From the NCBI GenBank assembly GCA_013115145.1, contig JAAPAO010000118.1, positions 20,149 through 71,002 on the forward strand: DNA of 50,854 nt, written 5' to 3'. The translations under genes were made by a program, and so were the position numbers. The notes under the pieces are model-generated. The model was not told the origin of the DNA and did not search any database. It saw only the letters and a list, made by a program, of their open reading frames with translations. Shown one piece after another: positions 1 through 15,370 of the stretch. This stretch comes from Perkinsus chesapeaki (taxonomy: Eukaryota > Perkinsozoa > Perkinsida > Perkinsidae). Numbering within the stretch: position 1 is the first letter of the stretch; the number at the start of each line of letters is the position of its first letter.

Positions 1-938
1 ATCGACTGCATAACTCATCCACAACTTCTTCTGGTGTCAAGTCTAGACTCAAGCCAAATGACTCAAACATCCCTCGACAGTCTGGTGTAGTTGAATCCGC
101 ATGCACTAGTCCCTCTTGAGGTAGCAAATTCCGCGCTAAAGTCGTCCAAGACCTATGCAGATCTCCAACTCAGCGGCCTCCATCAAAAGATCTCACCTTC
201 TCGCGGTAGCTGCTGCTCCACCTTCCTTACATTGAGCTCCGAATACGATCTTCTTATTCACCTGCATAAACGGTTCTCCCGTGAGGTTGAAGGTTGACCT
301 ACCGAGGCAGTAGCGTCGCTAATAATGCCAAAGAAGGTGTTGGCCTGGACCGCTGGCAGTTGACAAAGGGTCTCGTTATGGTCACCAGCTTGTCGTATCT
401 GATCAGAGCAGGCGTAACTAATCTTTTTGAAGCTTCAATATACCTCATCAAGCCACGTTCTAGCTGCAGCCGTTGAAGTAGTACTCGATTCGGTAGTGGT
501 AGTTGTAGTGCTTTCAGTGGTAGTTGTTGTGGTAGTTGTAGTGCTTTCAGTAGTGCTTTCAATGGTAGTTGTAGGGCTTTCAGTAGTGCTTTCAGTGGTA
601 GTTGTAGGGCTTTCAGTAGTGCTTTCAGTGGTAGTTGTAGTGCTTTCAGTAGTGCTTTCAGTAGTGCTTTCAGTAGCGCTTTCAGTGGTAGTTGTTGTGG
701 TAGTTGTAGCGGTAGTTGTAGTGCTTTCAGTAGTGCTTTCGGTGGTAGTGGTGGTTGTAGTGGTAGTTGTTGTGGTTGGTCGAGTCCCAATAGGTCTAGT
801 TTGTGGTATGAACGGTGGCAGTGTAGTGCGTCCGTCATTCCTCGGCGCTGATTGAGTAGTCCTTGAGGTACTAGTAGTGCTCGTTGTTGTTGTTGCTGTT
901 GTTGCTGTTGTTGTCGTTGTTGTTGTTGCTGTTGTTGG

Positions 939-975
<37 letters not shown>

Positions 976-2042
976 AAAGCATTAGCAATAAGACGACACA
1001 CTTCATCAACAGCTTCCTTCACACTAACTGTTGGATCGATGCCAAATGTTCTATAAATATCTTTGCATCCGTCAACAGACCCTTCACCATTTCTAGCTGC
1101 TCTCACCACCTCATCGCTCACCATGCCCCCCGACGCCTCGAGACTCCTAGAAAGCAGCACCACTGTAGAAAACCAACTGAAGATCTGAATGCCTTACTTC
1201 AGCACGGTCTTCCTCTCCGGAGATTCATAGCAGTCACCTTTGACAAGGACTTCGCTGCCACTACGGACCACCTCGACCTCCTGACCGCTGGTGTCGTCCG
1301 ACAGCCCGCACCCGAAGGCTTCCTCGTTGCCCTCGCGTGCATAGTCAGGAAGTGGCGTGACCTTAACGCCGAGGTTGAAGGAGTTGGTATCAATTCTGCT
1401 ATCCTCACCTCATCGATCCACTGTTTGCTCTCTGGCATTTCCGGACCATTTTCTTGTGGCCAGAACGATGCGCACATTCCTCGGACCGCCTCATCAACGG
1501 ATGCGTAAGGTTCCTTATTAACAGTGCCAGCAAATGATTGAAATGTTGACGAGCAAGCGATGGGAGCCTCCAAACTGACGCGCCCCAGTAAGCTGTTTTC
1601 GGCAGCTGTGACGGTTCTGTCTCTAAAATGACAGCAGTGATACCTCATCGCGCTGAAGAGGCACCCACCTAACCATTGCCTTCTTCTCCAAATCATAGCA
1701 GTCCCCGGAGACCTTTTCGATGAGCGGGGCATTGCCGGTTTCTATCGTAATATGAATGAAGATCTGTTCGTGTGTCCTAGGACTCTGTATCGAGCACAAG
1801 GACGGGTTGCGTTGACTGGCCTGTGGTATCGATGCAACGCGGTACCTCCTTGCCAATAGCAGCCGTACGTACTTGATTCCACCATTCCACCCACTCATGA
1901 GAGACTGTTTCTGTATCACGTTGCAAGAGAGAGCGAAGAGAGAATGCAGGAAAGGTGTGTGTCCACGCCTGACAGGCGAATGCTACAGGCTACGTCGAAC
2001 AGGCAGTCCTACACTAGCCAGAGCCGATCGAGCGTCAGACAT
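1..2042 (-). CDS. Threonine-rich mucin-like protein with repeated cysteine module (3' end beyond window)
   Basis: I do not recognise the family. A phase-consistent minus-strand model has exons 1994-2042, 1804-1910, 1669-1763, 1409-1622, 1198-1361, 444-1146, 303-398, 197-261 and 1-152, the last cut by the window edge. Introns are 40-83 nt and GT-AG. The start is the first ATG after an acceptor-like CCTTTTCAG at 2101-2110. Two modules alternate. Module A has a Cys, then F.SF or a similar string, an EAV-type stretch and a second Cys, and appears three times (near 1540, 1050 and 40). Module B follows a W(L/I)DE-like junction and has a C...D(T/A)(S/T) stretch followed by GDCYE-like residues; it also appears three times. 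A long Thr/Ser/Glu-rich tract at 470-975 interrupts the series and resembles an O-glycosylated stalk. No signal peptide is evident, so a surface location is inference only. Confidence 0.6.
470..975. repeat. Low-complexity Thr-rich coding repeat and (GTT)n-like microsatellite
   Basis: On the plus strand this is a run of GTAGTGGTTGTAG- and CTTTCAGTAGTG-type units followed at about 880-975 by an imperfect GTT/GCT triplet tract. On the minus strand, in frame with the flanking exon, it encodes poly-Thr with STTE-type units. Length variation between strains or mis-assembly would be expected here. The open reading frames on the plus strand across it (Val-rich and Leu-rich) are by-products of the repeat. 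Confidence 0.85.
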
Positions 2043-3293
2043 TATGCACTCGATCCTATATAGGAAACCCCCACCGGGTGAGCTGTTGACTTCAGTATGA
2101 CTGAAAAGGATAAGCAATGTTGTTCTAGTTTGAAGGGAAGGATATCCTACTGGTCGCCGTGACCCATCACGTAGTGGCTTGAACTAGCGATTGCACTCCC
2201 CAAGAGGAAAGTGTTGATCAATCGCATCGTATTAAGGGGCTTGAACAAAGACAATACAAGTCCTAAAGCGGTCAAATGTCCCGATTCAACCCAACGACCA
2301 CGGCCGCACAACCAATGGAACTAGTTGCGCCGACAAAAGCGCGCGCCCCGCCCTTCGTGCGCAAAATGGAAACGCAGGTTACTTGGCCTTCTTCTATCTA
2401 ATGGTTGTTCACCAATTGAGTGTCTTTAGACCGTGTCAATCATCGACGGCTTCTCGATGACGCGAATGGGTTACCCAGCGGCGCTATAAGACGCCGAGCG
2501 ACATCGTCAACGGCAAGCTTTCTTGGTTCGGTTTCGCAGTGTCGCCCTCCTCGCCAGGTTCTATACCAGTATGGTCCTGTGGTTAATGTAGAGTCGAACG
2601 ATTGCCACAATTGTGATATTGACACATGTCTTTCCTAGATGCCTATAATTTACTGTCGGCAAACCAACTCTATTTAATAATGAAGGATAATGATCAATCA
2701 GTGTACGTGCCAAACGCAGGTTAAGTGACATGTAGTAATTTCCCAGGTGCCATCATCATCATAACAATACTATCATCACGGTTACATTGTCCATGCTTCC
2801 TCGACTAAGCGCCTCTTGAACCTAAACACAACAATAACAACGGCTACTCCCTATCCCGTACACATCAAAATTCACGAATAGAACATTACCCAGCAAAGAT
2901 CTTCTGAGGTGGTGAAGAGCTTTCAATACGTCCCGAGCGCCGAAAAATGTTTCTAGTGAGAAGATGTTATCGACTCAAGTTTGACGGAAAGCAAGTTGCT
3001 GTCAACGAAGGAAGGTCAAATACATTCCCAATAGGACCATGTTACTCGACAATTTGCTTGCAGGTAATGATATTAATACGATCATCTACATGAAAGAGTT
3101 GAACAATTGAAGACAAGTCAAAGTTTAGGTGGATTCATCCGAACCACTTCAGTTCAAGTACTGTGGTACAGAGTCTGTAAAACTCGAAAAGTTTTCTCTT
3201 TTATTATTCTCACTGTTTTCTCGAAAACATGACACTAAATCGATCATAGTATATTATAGTATATAGAGTATATTATACTCTATTTATAATATT
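2043..3293. other. Intergenic stretch; possible last PP2C exon inside
   Basis: No convincing gene was found. AT content rises sharply at 3190-3295, where short inverted arms (GAGTATA / TATACTC) occur close to the 3' end of the phosphatase gene; this may be its 3' untranslated region. A pyrimidine-rich acceptor on the minus strand near 3005-3020 could open a short extra terminal exon of the phosphatase, but the reading is weak. Confidence 0.5.
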
Positions 3294-5305
3294 TCACCTC
3301 GCTCTTCCCCCATATCTCACCAGCGCGTTGGCTGCAAGCTGCGCAACCATTCCCCAATGCAGAGGCCATTTTTTGTGGTCCTCATTTTTGGACAAGTCAA
3401 TCTGAGCTGCTGTCAACTTCGACAGGAACTCCAGCACCAGAGTGACCTGAACCGTCATCTCTCCAAGTTGACGAAACCTCTCAGCTACCGCCTCCTGGTC
3501 CGATATAACGTCCCATACCCCATCACAAGCTAATATGAGAAAGTGGTCCTTCGCTTCGTTCAACACCACACTGGAAACATCAGGGATATTGGACACGATA
3601 TCAGTGACGTTGCCTAAATAGAAAGAAGTCAGTCGACAAGAGCGATGGCAGATGAGGCAAAAAAGATCTCCGAGATGAAGTAGCAAGGATGATGATAAGT
3701 ACCTCAATGCGGACAGGTTGTCATAGAACCTCAAAACCCCTCCCAGTAGAGGTGCGAAGCTCTTCACAAAAAAGGCTACTAGACGCCCCCGCAGATACAA
3801 ATCAGCTCTCGGCTTCTGATACATATGTTGAATGCTTCAAACACGATAGGAATGCCAGAAGAAAAGAAAAGGTTCACTTCCGCGTCCTCTGATACCGCAA
3901 TCGCCGCCTACCGACTAACGCTTAGGACCACAAGACACCCACGCAATCGAGAATCCACTGAGGCTTCTGAAGCTGCCCAATTCGACAGTTTGGTGCGGGT
4001 CTAGTTATTACCAAGAACCAAAGGCATCTCCTCTCCCTCTTCCCTAGCCTTTGATGCCTTCATAACCGTTTGGATCGATATTGTCCTTTTAAGTTGAAAG
4101 TCTCCAAGTGCCCGAGCTATAGCCAGCATACCATTAACTCTATCATTCATTACTATACCTACACTAACACATCAACCTCACCAACCACCTTGCTGCTGCA
4201 TTACCTCCCTTCTGCGTTACCCGAGCCATCTCCACCGGATCAGTTGCCTTGTGGTCACTTTCACTAGTAAGCCTCACAGCTTTACACCCTCTACACAACA
4301 CTGCTCTAGAATCACCTAAACCAGCCGCCCTCCGGCCCTCCTTCCCCCTCCTTCCTCACCAACATGACCGCAATAGAGCGTCCTATCACCATCGAATTCG
4401 TACTGCAGCAAGCACGTCACCGCCGTGCCTGATCAAATCCTTTCCGCCGAACCAACGGTGTCAGTCTACAGCCTCCCTCCAGAGATTTAATTTCGTTTCT
4501 AAAGGCTTCATCGGTCTCCGTATAAGCACTAACCAACGCTTCGCTGGCGTAGACGTACCGCGGTGGAGGCGGCCCACTATCGTTGGTTGCTGGATAATAC
4601 AGTACCAAGCTTGCTGCTATTGAAAATTACTACTGGAAAATGCCGACTTGAACGAACTCGTCAGACTTCCCCAGGAGGGCTTCCCCTTTTCTTCCTTTGC
4701 TTTCTCCTCCTCTTCTGTCGGCACCTCCAATGTGAGCTTCTCGAGTAGCTTCCCATGCAACCGTTTGGCAACGAAGTCTACACACTTCCGTCCGCCGTGA
4801 CCATCGTATCTGGGAAAGAAAGGCACCCTGGCTTGAGAGCAAGGCACAAGGCTCCACTGCCCCATGAAAAGATACTTTGCTAACTATTATTCTGCCCTAT
4901 AATAGCACCGGTAATGAAGAGAGCATACTACCTACGAAAACCTTCCAATTATAGGCATTGCCCCGCACTGTATCTCAGGGCTAGGAAAATGAACACTAGC
5001 AAGATTTCTATTATATCACTGGAAGTTCGCTTCCTATCAAACAAAGATAATGAAAATGCTGAACGAACCTCGGACAACCATCGACACTATTGCCCATCCC
5101 GGAGACACAGCCATTACATCGCCATGAATGATGAGCTACGCTTCCGTCCAAAGCCATCAATAAAGACGTAAGAGTCTTCCATATCTGGCCTGGCACCGAT
5201 GTCATCCGCCACACCAACCCCACGGACAGCTGTAGGGCAATGCATCCGAGCCTTATGGGGAGGAGCTTCCCCTTCATCCTCATCATCCTCCCAGCAGGTA
5301 GACAT
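3294..5305 (-). CDS. PP2C-type Ser/Thr protein phosphatase
   Basis: This is a metal-dependent PPM/PP2C phosphatase that removes phosphate from Ser/Thr. Exons in transcript order are 5118-5305, 4634-4809, 4470-4589, 4360-4428, 4189-4315, 4012-4139 and 3294-3613; all junction phases agree. The family motifs appear in order across exon joins: GARPDMED, FMAIYDGHGG (metal site), TDEAF, GGCTAV, HVGDSRAVL, SDHKATDPVE, NGMLAIARALGDF and LILACDGVWDV. Most introns are 41-49 nt, but the first (308 nt) and last (398 nt) are long. The model stops shortly after ...ALVRYGGRAR without the usual C-terminal Asp-Asn metal-binding pair. The true last exon may therefore be missing, possibly near 3004. The start is the first ATG after a TAGTAG acceptor at about 5323. 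Substrate is unknown. Confidence 0.88.
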
Positions 5306-5369
5306 TATAAAGTCAACGAACTACTAGGAGTTGGTGAAGATAATACTGAACCTTATCATACCAGATCGA

Positions 5370-6828
5370 CTAGCAGCAATGTTTATCAATTAGATGCCAA
5401 CTGATTAATTGATGAGGAGTGAACAGATACAGCGCTGAAATCCAGGTATGCCGCCCAGGGAGGGGAGTTTCAAGGGAAGCAAATTTCCTGAAGCTCAGAA
5501 AATTGTTTCCCTGACCAACACAACCAGATAAGTGCTAAGTGACAGCTGATCAAGTCATGTCAAAGGAAGCAGCTCAGACAACTGCTATGTTTCCAGCGCG
5601 CCGCGAAATTAGCCAGAATGATTGCAAGAGACATACCTATCACAGAGCATTCCCAATAGGACTGTTAGCCGTCCCAACCCACCGTAGAGCCCAGCCGAGC
5701 TGACCAACGCCTTCCCTACAAACAGATGGCTTCCTATAGGGCCAGCAGGAGGCAATGTCCAATCAAATGGAGCCAGGCGCCTTCGTTGGAGCTCAGCGGG
5801 GATACCGGTGGTATACCTGTTATGATCATAGGAAAATACGGTATATACCAACGCGAGGAAACCCAGGGACGAAGATGTTAGAATACATCATTGACGGCGG
5901 CAGTTAAGATACCCGCTGGAACTTGGTTGTTTGGGAATCAACTTGGCGAGTTTGCCGAATGACAAAAAAGTGAACCATTGGAAGTTATCTGATTTGACTC
6001 CGATAAAAGACTCAACGTACTTTTTCAAGAAACCAAGCAGTGCAATATTCCCCAGCAGCAGCTCCCTCACCAATTGCTCGGGAATTCTGGAGCGGCAACT
6101 GTTCCTTCCGAATGGTTAACTTCCTGATTGGCAGCCCTCGCCGCAATAATAGACTTATCAACAGCACTTGCCAAATGCTGGGACATTACTAATCCTTTAA
6201 GGGCTGCCAGCCTTGAATGATGCTAAAGAACAAGGAGCAGTGTGCCTATTAGAATGTATTATCATTTTATGGTATTATAATTATACAGTCATCAACGCCG
6301 CAGGAATGACCAGCTGAGGTTCAGCTGCTGAACACGGTGTCGCCACTCCCAGAGATCGTAAGGCCTTATAGGCCGTGCCGCGCCCGAGGAAGAAGAAGAA
6401 GAAGACGTATTTCCGATTTGCAATCTATTTCCCCACCATTAGAGAGTCCATTCCCTTTACGATTCGGTCAGGATTTTCCCTCGCTCGACTGTGTAAGGTC
6501 GAGCGATATTCCAATAGTGAATCTGAAAGCCCTACTACCGCCTCCTCACCACGGCTTTGTCAAGTGACGTTGCTGCCGCCAAGCCAAGATTCTCCAACTC
6601 CTCAGACCGCACTTTTGCCAATGCCCTTAGCCCCTCCATATGAGCTCTCCGAAAAGGGTACATCGCATCATCATCATGGTGATGATGATGATGAGTAGCC
6701 AGCGGTAGCACCTTGACTGGAGTCAACCGAGGCATCTCAGGTAAGATGGGCCAGCTCAGAGACGGAGGGTGTATCACTGGTGTTGGCACCAACAGGAAAG
6801 CTGTACTTTCAACGGTAGGCTCCTCCAT
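5370..6828 (-). CDS. Hypothetical protein, five exons, unrecognised
   Basis: I do not recognise this protein. Five phase-matched exons read on the minus strand: 6550-6828, 6287-6364, 6071-6222, 5637-5816 and 5370-5487, about 260 aa. The first exon encodes a striking HHHHHHDDD tract (about 6665-6695). The middle exons carry an alanine-rich helical stretch, and the last two have Gly-rich, hydrophobic segments (around GLYGGLGRLTVLLGML) that could be membrane-embedded. An alternative start at 6836 with an extra 71-nt intron is equally possible. It ends only 64 nt before the ATG of the phosphatase gene on the same strand. The existence of the gene is supported by five consecutive phase-compatible junctions; its function is unknown. 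Confidence 0.5.
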
Positions 6829-6836
6829 CCTGCCAT

Positions 6837-8123
6837 AGTGGAGACTAACAAACAAATACAAACATCGCAGTTCATCCGTTACAGCAGTAACACAAACTGT
6901 CCCGCATCGAAGTTTCCCTAATCACAGCAAACCCCTGAAAATGACATTCGAGAGAGGTTCGAGGCTGAAATGATCATGGGGTTGATAAGCGCGCCCAAGA
7001 GCGACTTTTACCTATTAAATCCAATCCTTGGAGCACCCTTCAATTTCAGCAGAGGTAGTCTACTAAACACCCTCTATTAACCTATTCATGACCTCGCCCT
7101 CGCCCAGCTCAAAATACCGACTCGCGTCAAGGAATTCACTATAATAAAATTTTCCCCGAACACCAGGGTGTCTCGTCGACATAGAGTATTTAACTTACTC
7201 CGAATATATACATTATCAATTATATCTAACAATACAGGGACCTATCGGTTAGTTCGATCAGTCTTAACAGCTTCCAGTTTAAGCGCCTAACCAGACTGGG
7301 AAATAGGTTCGGGAACCATCGAATACATCATTTCCGCTGGGTTTATAGACCCCCAAACGTTCACACTGGAGTGGCTTCTACAGCAACATATTCCTACCTG
7401 TTGGCCTCACATGGATGATGCGACCCAGGGGAAACCGATATTCCTCTTAAAGTAGTAGAAATTCAGATACACAGTATATTCCTAGACCGAAAAGAGATCC
7501 TTCTGGCAAGGTCCGATGCTCTCTCGCTCATTACCACTTTAAAACCAAAGACTGGCAATGGATAAAATATGCCTTTCGACATCATGATAATAATGACGAC
7601 TATTGCTGTTGTTGTTGTCATTGAGGACAACTACTGTCCCCCCACTGTTTACTAATACTAAGTAGGAGAGGAGTCATTCCATCAAGCACACCATCAATTC
7701 CGAATATCATCATCACCACCAGCAGCAGCAGCAGCAGAAAGTCGTCCTTTCGACTAGGACAAAAAAGAGGAGGAGAAGTCAAGTGTTCAGAGCAGTCACT
7801 ACAACAACAATACTAACTATACCATTATTACGTGTCATAAGTAATACGACACGTTTATCAGCCAAACAGAACCAGACGGGAGGAGGCTGCAGCAGCCGCA
7901 GCCACAGCCACCAGGAGGAAGGGGGAGGAGGAGGAGGGTTGATATAAAATAATAATCGGATTTGATGAGAATGATAAGAAAAGACAACTCATGTTCAATT
8001 GAGTGTATGTGATGATGTTTTTACATCCTACTTTACTACTACAACTACTACACCAGTGCTAACACCAACATAGCCAAAAAATACGACACGTCGCGGAATC
8101 CCCCAACAGTCGGCGTTGCTCCC
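6837..8123. other. Intergenic, simple-repeat rich
   Basis: No gene was resolved in about 1.3 kb. It contains short triplet tracts (CAG run near 7722-7737, CAT/CCA runs near 7700), purine-rich GGAGGA runs near 7916-7938, and AT-rich stretches. It lies between the start of the unrecognised gene at 6828 and the 3' end of the propeller-like gene, so both a promoter and a 3' untranslated region should be present. Confidence 0.5.
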
Positions 8124-9440
8124 TCACATCCCCGAAGATGTCTCCGCTGTCATCCATAAACTTCGAGGGCTGCCAGAATCCTCGGTCGATGCCGTCGAGG
8201 CAAATCTGTGTCGTCTGAGCCTCCTAGCTACTGTCTCCAGATGTCCACTGGTATCAACTGGGCACTCGGGACCCACTCCTCCTTTGTATTCCAATGACAT
8301 CTCAAAGACGAGAGATGACCAATCCGGGCCAACACCAAGAATGCATACCTTCCCTCCAGGTGTGACGCATGCGATCCCTTCAGCACTTCTACACCACCTT
8401 CTTGGTAACACACTTGAGAACTGCTCAGAAAGTCTAGTGCAGTTGTCGACTAGACGAAAGCCGCTCACGCTGCCGCTCGCACAGGAGAATTGAAGAAGTA
8501 TCTCATGGCATCCTCCCAGCCAACACAACCTCGACGAGCCATCCAGCCGAGCTACCAATTTGTCCCCTACATAGACCTTGCCGCCAAAGCAGTACCTCAT
8601 CAAAGTGTACCCAGAATTGCCCATAATACGATAAACCCCAATGACAGGCTCCTCCCTGCCATTGCTGACACTGTACACCGGATGGCAAGTGAGGACTGTC
8701 CTCGGCACATAGGTGTAGCGGGCTTGTTGATCACCAGACCTGTCCCTTAACAGAAACACCGTACGGTCATCAGCTACATAGATCCTCCCGGACTCTGCCG
8801 CCTGGACGAGGGTAACTCTATCCCAATTGATTTCGTATTCCGACGGTTTCGCAGCGACGGTCGTCGTTACTTTGCACCAAGAAGTTCGTCCTGTTTCCAA
8901 ATCATATCTGAACAACCCTCCCCGGTAGTCTCGTCGAGTATAATAAACAAATCCATCCGACGACACCGTCAGCGTGTTCACATTAAGATCTTTCGCGTCA
9001 AACAAGTCAACAGCCACACCGCCCAAAGGCTCCTCTTCTGCAGTGCCGGGCTTCCGTTCCTCCTGCTTTGCCGGACAGAAGGGAGTAACAATACTTAGCA
9101 GGCGGACTCGGACCACGTTGTTCTCACGGAGCTCGGCATAGACGACTTGATCGCGCTGATAGCCTTCCGAGTGCTTCGCCAGGACAGTGTTATATTCACC
9201 CAAGTCCGGCAGGACCACATGGAAGTCTTTGAAACCGGTGGCCATTTTTTGGCTACAGAATTGGTAAACCTCAGAGACCACGGCCAACGTGCGCCCAACG
9301 AGCTTGCGTTCTAAGGTGGCCAACTCCATCGACAACTTCCTCCTGGACACTTTCACAGTACTAGTGTCATCATTATCATCAATAGTCATAATTTTAGTCG
9401 AGGCTGCTTGGGGGAAGAGATTCGATGAAGCAATCATCAT
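8124..9440 (-). CDS. Intronless propeller-like protein, 438 aa
   Basis: One uninterrupted frame opens at ATG 9440. From about residue 130 onward it shows repeated short strands with aromatic/Gly turns (for example GFVYYTRRDYRGGLFRYD, GRIYVADDRTVFLLRD and GKVCILGVG). This is the pattern of beta-propeller blades such as NHL or SMP-30-like proteins. The N-terminal 90 residues are helical and charged, with no signal peptide. The protein resembles in layout the intronless gene at 45828-46847, which carries a signal peptide; the two may be distant paralogues. The fold assignment is inference from pattern only. Function is unknown. Confidence 0.7.
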   Translation of the reverse strand: MMIASSNLFPQAASTKIMTIDDNDDTSTVKVSRRKLSMELATLERKLVGRTLAVVSEVYQFCSQKMATGFKDFHVVLPDLGEYNTVLAKHSEGYQRDQVVYAELRENNVVRVRLLSIVTPFCPAKQEERKPGTAEEEPLGGVAVDLFDAKDLNVNTLTVSSDGFVYYTRRDYRGGLFRYDLETGRTSWCKVTTTVAAKPSEYEINWDRVTLVQAAESGRIYVADDRTVFLLRDRSGDQQARYTYVPRTVLTCHPVYSVSNGREEPVIGVYRIMGNSGYTLMRYCFGGKVYVGDKLVARLDGSSRLCWLGGCHEILLQFSCASGSVSGFRLVDNCTRLSEQFSSVLPRRWCRSAEGIACVTPGGKVCILGVGPDWSSLVFEMSLEYKGGVGPECPVDTSGHLETVARRLRRHRFASTASTEDSGSPRSLWMTAETSSGM

Positions 9441-9697
9441 GTTCCAACAACAAAAACAATAATAAATCGCGTCTTCGTTTCATTTGGCGCGCGCCCGGAA
9501 ATTCGAGAGATGACGAGGATACGCTGGAGGTTGAAGAATGGTCCTAAGGGGTCGTTCAATAAACCGAATTCACAACTGATACGTTAAATGCGATGCAGCT
9601 GGAATCGATAGGGTAAGTGAGGACTCTCCTCAGAGGCAGCCCCAACGAACACAATGACAGATGATGCACGTGAAAAGGTTTGCAAGGAACTACAAGT

Positions 9698-13276
<3,579 letters not shown>

Positions 13277-13693
13277 CACAATCAAACAATCTCCTAAAAG
13301 ATAAAGACCTATCCTTTAGACTACAAAGCATGATTGACCACAAGCTCTCATTAGGCACCAGTGGTGTACTCTATATCGCCGAGTTCGCAGAGCGTTTCGA
13401 GCGCTCTTGCAACTGTGTTAAGATATGTTCAGCTACAGGAATCGGCAGTGGACAGAAATATTCTCGAGCTCCACGAAATCGTTAATCGTCTAACTCACAC
13501 AGTGAATATCTGTACGCGTTGAGACTGTAGCAACTACGCGGCTTAAACTTGTCTCGTTCTTAACAGTACTTTAGACTCACTCAACAAAATAACGGTAAAG
13601 ACAACAACATATTTGCTTTAACATGAACACACAGCATCATAACAACAACAAAAAATAATGAACATCATCATCAACAATGACCACCGGTCTCTC
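13277..13693. other. Intergenic between two minus-strand genes
   Basis: No gene was resolved. It should hold the promoter and leader of the RecQ-like gene; an acceptor-like CTTTTAG lies about 20 nt upstream of its ATG. It should also hold the 3' end of the secreted-protein gene, since an AT-rich stretch with AAC/ATC runs follows that stop near 13620-13680. Confidence 0.5.
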
Positions 13694-15370
13694 TTAACGT
13701 TTGCGGTTGTTCCTTTTCGCCTTGCTGTTCCGACGTCTCTTCCACCCGCGGATGTCTGCTTGTGGAGGGGGACTGTCGCTCTGGACCACCATGTCCTCGA
13801 GAAAATCTAGTAGCTCATTGGCAGATATTCCCGAACTGGAAAAAACAAGTGACGAATGTTTCATATTTACGGCCTACCTGGATTCCCGCTGAGAACGGTG
13901 ATGACTGTACGGCTCGTAAAGCTCAAGGATTGACGTGGGCTCATCTTCATCGGTATCAACTCCGCGATGACTCTTCCTTCTAGATGTCACCCCGGCCACA
14001 TCCCCCGACTTGTAGAAGGCCTTCTCGATCCTATCCAACCTCATCATCAAAGATTTCATAGACTTCTGTACCGAGCCAGGAGCGATATAACACTGTTGGG
14101 CAGCGCAGCCACACTCCAGCTCGGGCACGTCCACAACGAGGGCGTTGAGGAAGGAGAGATCTTGGCTTGGCGCGGAGACCACAGCGAACTCCACGAAGCA
14201 GTCGATATTCGCAGCGCCATGGCGACCCCAGCGGGTGCCCATAAGATGCTCCATCCAGGTGACCAAATTCTTCGCAGTGAGGGACGCATCTTTTCCCGAA
14301 TCTCCACAGAAGCAGCAGCTGTTATCGGGACTCCCCAAAGTCATCAGCGTCCTCCTCAATCTTTCCATAGTGAAAATGACAGCCGGCGCGTCGCTCAATT
14401 CTTCCTTCTCATGCTTCCAAGTGAGCTTCTCCGTCATCACAGTGGCCAAGTCCACATAAGGCGCCCTCGGGCCGACCACACCCTCATGCGCCTTCAAACC
14501 GATAACATCATTTTCGTGTCGACTCAGCACCAGGACGGTCTCTTTTTCTGCCGAGGACGGCGGGCCCTCAACAACCGTTTCGATCGAGAGTATCTTCACA
14601 AGCTGGTTCGTATGGAAAGTCACCTTGCCCACATCCAGCCCATCGACGGGGACCGAAGGCGCACCCCAGCGAGCCGGTATTGCCGAGAGCCTTCTGGCCA
14701 CTTCGACCAGGTCGTGGTCACCCGGCTCCGTAATCACGCACCACCACCGAAGTCCACTATCTTCCCCAGGCGTCACAGCTCGGGCTAGGACATATCCTCC
14801 AGAGTGCGGAACGCGCACTCTTAAAGACGTCAAAACCACAGGTTGAGCGAAGAGGACCTCGAAAGCACCTTGACGCACCGCACTGTGCTCTCCAAGCATG
14901 GATTCCTCGGGCCATGACGCCTCCAAAGCCTGAGTCTGATGTAGCAACCAGTCAAGGTCCCCCTCCCCAGCCGACCAGCTCTGCTTCTGGAAGGCCTCGG
15001 ATGGTCTCGGCGGCAACGGTGATGGTACCGGTGATCTGCCTTGCTCGCCATAAGGCTTCACAAGCGCCAATACGGTCTGAAGGAGACCGTTCTCGTCCAC
15101 CGGACCAGAATGCAGAGACGCCGGCACAAACCCGCAGACTGGGGGCGACCGGTCTCCACGGAAGCACCAGGGCCCGCCCGACAGAGAGTCACAGATGACG
15201 TTGCTGTCGGCATTCGAAGCATTTGGCTTGAGGGAGTCCAGATGCACTAGGACTCGGGAGCGTGCCATTTCGGTAAGGTCCTCAACATGCATACCAATGC
15301 CAAGGGCAGCATCACAAAATGTGATGAACAGCGATGATAGGATGATGGTCGATATCATTTTACGAAACAT
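13694..15370 (-). CDS. Secreted protein with possible sugar-binding-like middle domain, 2 exons
   Basis: Not recognised as a named family. Exon 1 is 13878-15370 and exon 2 is 13694-13835, joined in phase across a 42-nt GT-AG intron with a clean pyrimidine-rich acceptor. The N-terminus (MFRKMISTIILSSLFITFCDA) is a typical cleavable signal peptide. An early Cys-containing segment (ICDSLSGGPWCFRGDR) is followed by a central all-beta-looking region of about 150 residues. After that come a Cys-rich patch (NSCCFCGDSG), another (LECGCAAQQC) and a predicted helix. The C-terminus ends in a strongly basic tail (GWKRRRNSKAKRNNRKR). High GC and few introns set it apart from its neighbours. Secretion is supported; the binding role is only a guess from the strand pattern. 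Confidence 0.75.

Noticed and set aside
427-855. Plus-strand Val-rich and minus-strand Leu/Pro-rich open frames over the repeat
   Set aside because: They are other-frame readings of the triplet repeat; only the Thr-rich frame joins flanking exons in phase.
1845-1870. A 24-nt GT-AG intron in the mucin-like gene
   Set aside because: Reading straight through stays in frame and matches the module pattern, so no intron is needed.
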